Shown here: piece by piece, positions 1 to 5,418 of the stretch
Layout of the letters: every line of letters begins with the position of its first letter
Numbering within the stretch: the stretch's first letter is position 1
From: an uncultured Atopobium sp.
GTDB lineage: Bacteria > Actinomycetota > Coriobacteriia > Coriobacteriales > Atopobiaceae
Length of the DNA: 7,444 nt
Direction of reading: 5' to 3'
Assembly: GCA_937990665.1 (NCBI GenBank)
Contig: CALKRF010000089.1
Coordinates: 1-7,444, forward strand
Program-made: the position numbers and the translations under genes
Notes under the pieces: model-generated
What the model saw: the letters and a program-made list of their open reading frames with translations, nothing else
Database searches by the model: none
What the model was told of the DNA's origin: nothing

Positions 1-515
1 CTGGTACACACAAGATACCCAGCATCAAAAGCCTGGTTCATAATCTTTAAGTAACTTGGAGAAACCAAATTATCAGCGTCCATGATAATAAACGCCTCGT
101 ATTTGTCACCGTACTCATTAAGAATACGGTCAAAGCCATAGTCCATAACCCAGCTCTTACCTTTACGAGCCAGATCATTTCTCTCCCAGGTAATTGCTCC
201 AGCTTTTCTTGCCTCTTCAGCTGTTTTATCAGTACAAGCATCTGCAACAACAAAAACATCCATCAGCTCTCGAGGGTAATCCTGAGAAAGAATAGACCTG
301 ACAAGATTGCCAATAACTGGCTCTTCATTGTGAGCAGCAATAAAGAAAGCGTAGCGGTGCTGCTTTTTTGCCTCTGGGAGCTTTACCTCACCCTTAACTA
401 AAACGCGAAGGATATACACAATCTGATAAAAATATGCGAGCGTAAAGAAAAGCCAGATAATGAAATTAAAAACAACGATTGGTGTGATACCAAGTCTGTT
501 AAATTGCAATGGCAT
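1..515 (-). CDS. Membrane-anchored family 2 glycosyltransferase (3' part beyond the window)
   Basis: The frame is open from an ATG at 515 to the left edge and gives the first 171 residues; the C-terminal part is outside the window. Residues about 13-39 form a hydrophobic membrane segment. A GT-A type glycosyltransferase fold follows: FFIAAHNEE (about 57-65), the nucleotide-binding VVADACTD (89-96), and the metal/sugar-nucleotide DXD motif in IIMDADN (D146, D148). This is the pattern of processive or membrane-bound GT2 enzymes that use a nucleotide sugar at the inner face of the membrane to build an exported polysaccharide or glycolipid. The acceptor and sugar cannot be told from this half. 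The start is well fixed: AGGGA lies 6 nt upstream of the ATG, and an in-frame TAG at 527-525 blocks any longer form. The gene looks somewhat richer in AT than ileS and ftsH (28-45% GC in three 60-bp samples against 48% in one sample of ftsH). It follows rluD on the same strand after 107 bp. Confidence 0.88.
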   Translation of the reverse strand, partial: MPLQFNRLGITPIVVFNFIIWLFFTLAYFYQIVYILRVLVKGEVKLPEAKKQHRYAFFIAAHNEEPVIGNLVRSILSQDYPRELMDVFVVADACTDKTAEEARKAGAITWERNDLARKGKSWVMDYGFDRILNEYGDKYEAFIIMDADNLVSPSYLKIMNQAFDAGYLVCT

Positions 516-622
516 ATAGCATCCCTAAGCTCATATCAACAGCCAAAACTTAAGCTGTATCTACAACAAATATTGAATCTCACTAATGTATTAGTTTAGC
601 CGAAATAACCTTGAACGTGAAA
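516..622 (-). promoter_or_regulatory. Intergenic gap between rluD and the glycosyltransferase gene
   Basis: This AT-rich 107-bp gap separates the rluD stop from the glycosyltransferase start. I see no GC-rich hairpin with a following T-run, so the ileS operon has no obvious intrinsic terminator here. A perfect palindrome, ACTAAT-gt-ATTAGT (582-595), is the only clear structure. A poor promoter candidate on the minus strand is TTAGTG, 17 bp, TAGATA, with few consensus matches. Either read-through from rluD or a local, possibly regulated, promoter would explain transcription of the glycosyltransferase. This is inference. Confidence 0.3.
582..595. repeat. Perfect palindrome, 6-bp arms with 2-bp centre
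   Basis: ACTAAT and ATTAGT flank a GT centre. The symmetry and size fit the operator of a dimeric regulator, and the site lies 67 bp or more upstream of the glycosyltransferase start. A palindrome this short in AT-rich DNA can also arise by chance. No regulator gene is visible nearby. Confidence 0.25.
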
Positions 623-1642
623 TTAAGCTTTAAACAATTGCGGACAAATCTCATCTCCTACAGAAGTCCTTCCCATAGACATAGTGCTTTGAGAAAGTAG
701 GGCTTCTTGCAGGTCTTTTGGTAGTGTGTCTGCTACCACGATATTCTCGCCCGTAAAAGGGTGCTCAAACTGAACGCGCCAGGAGTGTAAAAACTGCCTG
801 TTAAGGCCAAGGTTAAGGCTTGTATCTTTTTTACCGTAGAGTTGATCGCCGACAACAGGATGACCAATGTGGCGCATGTGAACTCTAATCTGGTGCGTGC
901 GGCCAGTATAGAGGTGGCATTCAAGAAGCGAGTAGCCCTCGCCTTTTTTGCCTGCTTCAAAGCGCTCAAGCGTTCTGAAGGTGGTAATGGCTTCTCGCGC
1001 GCCAGGAGCATCTGATATGGTCATTTTGAGGCGGTCTCGCGTTGAGCGCGCAATGCCTGTTTCAATAGTGCCAGAATCGTGGGCAACATAGCCTTGTACC
1101 AGTACAATGTAGCGGCGGTCAAGCACACGCAGCCTAATGAGGTCCTGAAGAGCCTTTTGCGCCTCGTCTGATTTTGCTGCCAACATAAGACCAGATGTGT
1201 CCATATCAAGACGATGCACAATACCGGGACGTTCTTCTCCCTGAAGCATTCCTAGGTGCTCGTAGCCACAGTGGGCTACCAGGGCGTTTGCCAGAGTGTC
1301 ATCAACATGGCCAGGAGATGGATGACATACTAGGCCAATCTGCTTGGAGAGCACTATGAGGTACTGGTCCTCAAAGCGAATATCAAGCGGAATATCTGGA
1401 TTTGGGCGCAAAAGTCCTGTTTGAGGTTCTGCGTCTGGAAGCGATACCAGAAGCCTATCGCCCAACATAAGTTTTTCTGACTTAGACGTAGCCAGCGTAG
1501 CGTTGATGGTTACTCTTCCCTCTTCTACCAGCTTTGCGCAGGCACTTCTTGAGGGAAGTGTATCTTGGGCAGAAAGGAACGCATCTAATCTGACGCCGTC
1601 CCCTTCTGGTCCAACTAGTATGTCAACGATACGCTCATTCAT
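623..1642 (-). CDS. rluD: RluA/RluD-family pseudouridine synthase with S4 domain
   Basis: The 339-residue product belongs to the RluA/RluC/RluD family, which isomerises uridines of 23S rRNA to pseudouridine in the cytoplasm. An N-terminal S4 RNA-binding domain covers about residues 16-75 (RLDAFLS, then SRSACAKLVEEGRVTING-like sequence). The catalytic domain carries GIVHRLDMDTSGL with the expected catalytic aspartate at about D146, and GRTHQIRVHMRHIGHPVVGD at about 247-266, the second family signature. Length is normal; the last 20 or so residues are a poorly conserved-looking tail. I prefer the ATG at 1642 because AGGG lies 8 nt upstream. A GTG at 1648 would add two residues, but this AGGG is then only 2 nt away. 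The start overlaps the lspA stop by 8 nt, which implies translational coupling at the end of the ileS-lspA-rluD unit. The family is certain; assignment to RluD itself, rather than a paralogue with other target sites, rests on overall similarity and the common lspA-rluD order. Confidence 0.93.
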   Translation of the reverse strand: MNERIVDILVGPEGDGVRLDAFLSAQDTLPSRSACAKLVEEGRVTINATLATSKSEKLMLGDRLLVSLPDAEPQTGLLRPNPDIPLDIRFEDQYLIVLSKQIGLVCHPSPGHVDDTLANALVAHCGYEHLGMLQGEERPGIVHRLDMDTSGLMLAAKSDEAQKALQDLIRLRVLDRRYIVLVQGYVAHDSGTIETGIARSTRDRLKMTISDAPGAREAITTFRTLERFEAGKKGEGYSLLECHLYTGRTHQIRVHMRHIGHPVVGDQLYGKKDTSLNLGLNRQFLHSWRVQFEHPFTGENIVVADTLPKDLQEALLSQSTMSMGRTSVGDEICPQLFKA

Positions 1643-2153
1643 TGCCACTACCCTGCTGTTGCTTTTTGTCCCAGATTATCCAGTACACAAAAGCAATAAG
1701 GATGCCGCAGGTCACAAAAATATCCGCCACATTAAAGACAGCAAAATTAACAAACGTTGTAGCAAAGAAATCAGTAACCTGACCAAACAAAACGCGGTCA
1801 ATAGCGTTACCAATTCCGCCACCTGCGACGCCTCCCAAAAGCGCAATAAGTGGCAACGGGAGGTTCTTCTCGCGAACTACAAAGCCCACAAGAGCGGCAA
1901 TAACTACAGCAGTAAGAGCTACAAAAAAGAGGGCGTTTCCAGAGCCCACAGAAAACGCTGCACCAGTGTTGCTTACATGGAAGAGCTCCATAACACCGGG
2001 GATAAAAGGAATCGCAGTACCCTCTGGAATTGAGGTTCTCACCCAGAGCTTAGTTACCTGGTCAAGCGCGCAGGCAACAGTGCCCGCCCCGCAGAGAACT
2101 GCAAGGCGGGTCACTAGCGTGTGAGTTGTATGTTTCTGCTGGTCGGTGTTCAT
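1635..2153 (-). CDS. lspA: Lipoprotein signal peptidase (signal peptidase II)
   Basis: The 172-residue product has the normal length and all the signatures of signal peptidase II, the membrane aspartyl protease that removes the signal peptide of prolipoproteins after Lgt has added diacylglycerol to the cysteine. Conserved motifs, in order, are DQVTK (31-35), SNTGAAFS (61-68), GGGIGNAIDR (111-120, catalytic D119) and FNVADIF (140-146, catalytic D144). Four membrane segments are visible at about 12-30, 72-93, 98-116 and 137-160, with a short charged C-terminal tail. The start codon directly follows the ileS stop (TAAATG), and I see no Shine-Dalgarno sequence just upstream, so translation probably depends on ribosomes finishing ileS. 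Its end overlaps rluD. Expression should follow the isoleucine T-box upstream of ileS. Confidence 0.97.
   Translation of the reverse strand: MNTDQQKHTTHTLVTRLAVLCGAGTVACALDQVTKLWVRTSIPEGTAIPFIPGVMELFHVSNTGAAFSVGSGNALFFVALTAVVIAALVGFVVREKNLPLPLIALLGGVAGGGIGNAIDRVLFGQVTDFFATTFVNFAVFNVADIFVTCGILIAFVYWIIWDKKQQQGSGNE
1651..1656 (-). promoter_or_regulatory. Ribosome binding site of rluD
   Basis: GCAGGG on the minus strand, inside the 3' end of lspA, is 8 nt from the ATG at 1642. It is only 2 nt from the alternative GTG at 1648, so it favours the shorter form. Confidence 0.55.
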
Positions 2154-4952
2154 TTACGCAACAACGTCGTGGCAGCGGTGGCAGAGGTGATCCTCGCCAA
2201 GCTCGCGATAGTTCCAGCAACGGTCACAGCGCTCGCCGTTTGCAGGATAGACGCTTACGCTTAGCTCAGAACCTTCGGAGACGGTAACCTCAGAGCAGAC
2301 AAATGCCTCAGCAAAGTCAAGGCCAGCATGAGAAATGGATGCAGCCTGCTCAGCGGTAAGGGTAACCTCTGCACGAGTAGCCTGCGTGGTCTTCTCGGTT
2401 ACCACACCTGCCTCAAGAGCAGTCTCGTATGCCTTGGTATAGGCAGCACGAGCATCAACCAGTACCTGATATGCAGGAAGCAGTGCGGTGTACTCGTCGG
2501 TGCTCATAGGAGCCTTATACCAGTCGAGAAGGGCTGCGTACTTCTGACCGTCACGCATAACCTCTGGCAGGAACTGCATAGCCTCGTCGGTGGTGTAAAC
2601 CAGAATTGGCTGCAGGTCATGAACAAGCATGGAGAGAATCTCTGCCCAAACAGTCTGAGCGCTTTTGCGTGTTGCAGAATCTGCAGCATCACAGTACATG
2701 CGGTCCTTAGTTGCGTTCAAGTAACCGTTGGAAAGCTCAATGATGTAATCGTAGAGGGTACGGAAGACGTTATTAAAGCGATATCCCTCGTAAGCCTCAG
2801 TGACTGCAGCATGAACCTCGCACATACGTGCAAGAACAAGACGGTCGTACTCTTCAAGGTCCGCTACAGCAACTGCATCGGTAGCAGGATCAAACTGGCC
2901 CTCGAGCTCGCCAAGAAGGAAGCGTAGGGTGTTTCTGAACCTACGGTATGCATCGCCTACCTGGGAAAGAATAGCGTCATCGCAAGGAACGTCAGTTGAA
3001 GTGTCAACAGAAGCAACCCAAAGACGTAGGACGTCTGCGCCACGTTCAGCACAAACGGCATTTGGATCAATGACATTGCCCAGAGACTTACTCATCTTGC
3101 GTCCCTGGCCATCAAGCGTAAAGCCCTGTGAGACAACTGACTTGTAAGGAGCAACTCCGTAGGCGCCAACAGAAGTCATGAGAGAACTCATGAACCAACC
3201 ACGGTGCTGGTCGGAGCCCTCAAGATACATATCAGCTGGGAACTTAAGGTTTGGACGGTGTTTGCAAACAGCAGTGTGAGAAACACCAGAATCCCACCAA
3301 ACGTCCAAAATATCCTTGTTTGCCTTGAGATTGTGGCCGCCACATTTAGGACAGACGCAAGCGTCTCCTAAATAGGTCTTAGGATCGTCGGTAAACCAAG
3401 CATCAGAGCCCTTCTCGCGGAAAAGCTTGATGACAGCGTCAAGTGTCTGGTCATTGATAACGGTTTCGCCGCAATCCTCGCAGGTGAAAGCAGGGATTGG
3501 AACACCCCAGTTACGCTGCCTGGAAATGCACCAGTCAGGGCGGCCTTCAACCATAGAACCAATACGCTTTACCGCGTTTGCAGGATAGAACTTAACCTTT
3601 GTAAGCTCCTCTGCTGCCTGCTGACGCAGACCAGTCTTATCCATGGAGACAAACCACTGGCTTGTTGCACGGAAGATAACAGGCTCTTTACAACGCCAGC
3701 AGTGTGGATAGCTGTGGGTAATCTCTTCTGCAAGAATAAGCGTTCCACGGTCTTTGAGCCACTGAACAATGACAGGGTTAGCCTCATTGACCTCCATACC
3801 AGAGAAGGGGCCACCAGTGCCCTGACCGTCACCTTTGAAGAAGTGACCGTCATCATCAACAGGCATAGTCTGTGGAATATCAAAGCGAACACCAGCGTTA
3901 TAGTCGTCTACACCGTGACCAGGTGCAGAGTGAACAACACCAGTACCGTCGTCAAGGGTAACGTACTCTGCATAGATAAATCTACCAGTGTTACCAAGGT
4001 CACCAAAGATTGGCTGCTTATACTCATTGCCTGCGAGCTCAACGCCAGTCTTCTTCCAAGTATTACCTTCTGCGTCCTGAGCAAGCTTCCAATCGGTATA
4101 ACCAAACTTAGCAGCAGCTTTCTCTGCAAGAGCTTCAGCAACAATCTCTACGTGTCCATCAGGAAGCTCAAGAGCAACATAGTTAGCCTCAGGGTGCAGA
4201 ATAACTGCCTCGTCAGCAGGCATTGTCCATGGAGTTGTAGTCCAGATGTCTACCCAGGTCTTACCTGCATAAGCCTCAAGACCCTCAGGAACCGTAGTTA
4301 GCTCAAAGCGAACAAAGATTGCGGTAGAGGTGACATCGTGATACTCAATCTCAGCCTCAGAGAGAGCAGTGTGATCATGAGTACACCAGTGAACAGGCTT
4401 GGTACCTCTATACACAGAGCCCTTGTCGTAGATTGCCTTGAAGATCTCAACATCAGTTGCGTCGTAATCGTTGACATAAGTCAGATAAGGGTTTTCCCAC
4501 TCGCCCAAAACACCAAGGCGCTTAAAGCCCTGACGCTGGGTATCTACCTGCTCAACCGCCATCTTGCGGCAAAGCTCACGGATCTTCTCGGTAGACAGCT
4601 GATTGAACTTTTCTGTGCCAAGCATCTGCTCAACCTTGTGCTCGATTGGCTGACCATGGCAGTCCCAACCAGGAACATAAGGAGTCTGGAAGCCCTGCAT
4701 AGCCTTATAGCGGTTGATGATGTCCTTGGAAATCTTATTCTGTGCGTGACCCAGGTGAATTGGACCGTTTGCATAAGGAGGTCCATCATGAAGGACAAAC
4801 TTGTCATGTCCCTCATTCTTCTTCATCAGGAGTTCATAGACGTTGTTTTGGTCCCAATCAGCCAAACGCTGAGGCTCGTTCTGCGCAAGTGATGCGCGCA
4901 TAGGAAAGCCTGTGTTTGGCAGGTTGGTGGTCTTTTTGTACTCGTTTGCCAT
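2154..4952 (-). CDS. ileS: Isoleucine--tRNA ligase
   Basis: The 932-residue class I synthetase joins isoleucine to tRNA-Ile. Visible parts are: HLGH (66-69), the HIGH signature of the nucleotide fold; VPGWDCHG (93-100); the CP1 editing domain with TTTPWTMPA (238-246) and GVVHSAPGHGVDDY (338-351), which hydrolyses Val-tRNA-Ile; DVWWDSGVSH (550-559); GSDQHRGWF (579-587); KMSKS (619-623); the anticodon-binding helical domain; and a C-terminal zinc site C909/C912/C924/C927. A second cysteine cluster, CEDC (491-494) with CVCPKC (532-537), is as I remember it from Bacillus/Clostridium-type enzymes. Length and C-terminal zinc domain fit the standard bacterial type rather than the eukaryote-like, mupirocin-resistant type. 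The start is the ATG at 4952, which has AGAAAGG 9 nt upstream and gives the usual N-terminus (MANEYKKT). The in-frame extension to 5036 runs through the T-box terminator and is not coding. ileS is the first gene of ileS-lspA-rluD. Confidence 0.98.
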   Translation of the reverse strand: MANEYKKTTNLPNTGFPMRASLAQNEPQRLADWDQNNVYELLMKKNEGHDKFVLHDGPPYANGPIHLGHAQNKISKDIINRYKAMQGFQTPYVPGWDCHGQPIEHKVEQMLGTEKFNQLSTEKIRELCRKMAVEQVDTQRQGFKRLGVLGEWENPYLTYVNDYDATDVEIFKAIYDKGSVYRGTKPVHWCTHDHTALSEAEIEYHDVTSTAIFVRFELTTVPEGLEAYAGKTWVDIWTTTPWTMPADEAVILHPEANYVALELPDGHVEIVAEALAEKAAAKFGYTDWKLAQDAEGNTWKKTGVELAGNEYKQPIFGDLGNTGRFIYAEYVTLDDGTGVVHSAPGHGVDDYNAGVRFDIPQTMPVDDDGHFFKGDGQGTGGPFSGMEVNEANPVIVQWLKDRGTLILAEEITHSYPHCWRCKEPVIFRATSQWFVSMDKTGLRQQAAEELTKVKFYPANAVKRIGSMVEGRPDWCISRQRNWGVPIPAFTCEDCGETVINDQTLDAVIKLFREKGSDAWFTDDPKTYLGDACVCPKCGGHNLKANKDILDVWWDSGVSHTAVCKHRPNLKFPADMYLEGSDQHRGWFMSSLMTSVGAYGVAPYKSVVSQGFTLDGQGRKMSKSLGNVIDPNAVCAERGADVLRLWVASVDTSTDVPCDDAILSQVGDAYRRFRNTLRFLLGELEGQFDPATDAVAVADLEEYDRLVLARMCEVHAAVTEAYEGYRFNNVFRTLYDYIIELSNGYLNATKDRMYCDAADSATRKSAQTVWAEILSMLVHDLQPILVYTTDEAMQFLPEVMRDGQKYAALLDWYKAPMSTDEYTALLPAYQVLVDARAAYTKAYETALEAGVVTEKTTQATRAEVTLTAEQAASISHAGLDFAEAFVCSEVTVSEGSELSVSVYPANGERCDRCWNYRELGEDHLCHRCHDVVA

Positions 4953-4961
4953 CAAGCACAA

Positions 4962-4968
4962 CCTTTCT
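4962..4968 (-). promoter_or_regulatory. Ribosome binding site of ileS
   Basis: AGAAAGG is 9 nt upstream of the ATG at 4952 and just after the T-run of the leader terminator. This decides the ileS start and excludes the upstream in-frame codons. Confidence 0.8.
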
Positions 4969-4974
4969 GGGCAC

Positions 4975-5012
4975 AAATAAAGCGCCCGTCCCTCACAGCT
5001 GGGACGAAGCGC
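4975..5012 (-). terminator. Leader terminator of the ileS T-box
   Basis: On the minus strand, CGTCCC (5006-5001) and GGGACG (4992-4987) form a 6-bp stem around an 8-nt loop. It is extended by GCGC (5012-5009) with GCGC (4985-4982) across a small UU/G internal loop, and followed by TTTATTT (4981-4975). The 5' arm shares bases with the 3' strand of the antiterminator (5009-4998), so the two structures cannot coexist. This is the layout of a transcription-attenuating T-box. When tRNA-Ile is charged, transcription should stop here, before the ileS ribosome binding site. Confidence 0.85.
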
Positions 5013-5220
5013 CACAATACACTTCGTTGTAACCACCCAGCGACGGATATGTCCGTTTACTCGGCTGGCCTGTCACGGCGACCATTTCCGGCAGCATCTA
5101 CTAGTACAAAAACCTGTACGTTTGAACTGCAGCTCCGAGGTGATGTTCACACGGACGCAAATGCGGACTTCCACCAACTCCGCTCGCTTGAGATTTGCGC
5201 TACCCAGCTACTGTCCTCAT
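4982..5220 (-). promoter_or_regulatory. Isoleucine-specific T-box riboswitch upstream of ileS
   Basis: The untranslated leader carries the parts of a class I T-box. Stem I closes with GAGG (5218-5215) against CCTC (5140-5137). Its specifier region has AGTA (5212-5209) opposite GAAC followed by ATC (5144-5142), an isoleucine codon, and then A. Above it GCGCAAAT (5200-5193) pairs with ATTTGCGT (5162-5155). An AGCGAG AG-bulge-like segment follows, then the distal GCGGA/TCCGC stem (5183-5179/5167-5163) around the typical TTGGTGGAAG loop. Linker hairpins are GTACA/TGTAC (5119-5104), TGGTC/GGCCA (5084-5066) and ACGGA/TCCGT (5056-5043). The antiterminator is GCTGGG (5041-5036) with CCCAGC (5003-4998) and CGAAG (5026-5022) with CTTCG (5009-5005). 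These enclose a bulge starting TGGT (5035-5032), which can pair with the ACCA end of uncharged tRNA-Ile. Uncharged tRNA should therefore favour read-through into ileS-lspA-rluD. The exact fold of the stem II/IIA-B region was not worked out. Confidence 0.93.
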
Positions 5221-5237
5221 CACAGCTTGTGTAAGTA

Positions 5238-5299
5238 ATACTACCACGTCTTGCACTCATTGAACTAAGTAATACACACGCGTAAACCGTTTTTAACAA
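5238..5299 (-). promoter_or_regulatory. Candidate promoter(s) of the ileS operon
   Basis: Two weak minus-strand candidates precede the T-box. One is an extended -10, TGG-TAGTAT (5246-5238), which would start transcription just before stem I but lacks a good -35 box. The other is TTGTTA (5299-5294), a 17-bp spacer and TGTATT (5276-5271), each hexamer matching consensus at 4 of 6 positions. The first fits better because T-box transcripts usually begin shortly before stem I. Confidence 0.3.
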
Positions 5300-5323
5300 A
5301 TTATGCGGAATCCAAATTTTAAA
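5294..5323 (+). promoter_or_regulatory. Candidate promoter of ftsH
   Basis: TTAACA (5294-5299), an 18-bp spacer and TTTAAA (5318-5323) match consensus at 5 and 4 of 6 positions. The surrounding DNA (5285-5375) is very AT-rich, so chance matches are common. The -35 box is the complement of a candidate -35 for the opposite ileS promoter. The ftsH leader would be about 90 nt long. Confidence 0.25.
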
Positions 5324-5405
5324 TTTTTGTAGAAATAAAAAATGTAGATTGGGTAAAACAATTCCAATATCTAAGTGAGCTCATATCACATTTGAGCCAA
5401 ACAGG

Positions 5406-5413
5406 TAAAGGGA
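5406..5413 (+). promoter_or_regulatory. Ribosome binding site of ftsH
   Basis: TAAAGGGA lies 5 nt before the ATG at 5419 and is the reason for choosing that codon. An in-frame TTG at 5392 lies upstream of this site and would place it inside the coding region, so it is unlikely to be the start. Confidence 0.75.
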
Positions 5414-5418
5414 CGTGT

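Noticed and set aside
1503..2033. Plus-strand open frame of 176 codons opposite lspA and rluD
   Set aside because: It overlaps two genes with intact catalytic motifs on the other strand and shows no recognisable protein features.
2328..4892. Several long open frames (up to about 199 codons) on the plus strand opposite ileS
   Set aside because: They are antisense to a fully conserved IleRS frame, have no family motifs, and arise from the codon bias of ileS.
5049..5234. Open frame of 61 codons on the plus strand between ileS and ftsH
   Set aside because: It is antisense to the T-box leader, whose paired stems explain the sequence. It has no convincing ribosome binding site or recognisable protein.
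528..5388. 11-bp word AGCTCATATCA found near 529 and again near 5378, upstream of the glycosyltransferase and ftsH genes
   Set aside because: Several 11-bp repeats are expected by chance in 7.4 kb. The two copies have different orientation relative to their genes.
5392..5418. TTG start for ftsH at 5392
   Set aside because: The ribosome binding site TAAAGGGA would fall inside this extension, and it is ideally spaced for the ATG at 5419.
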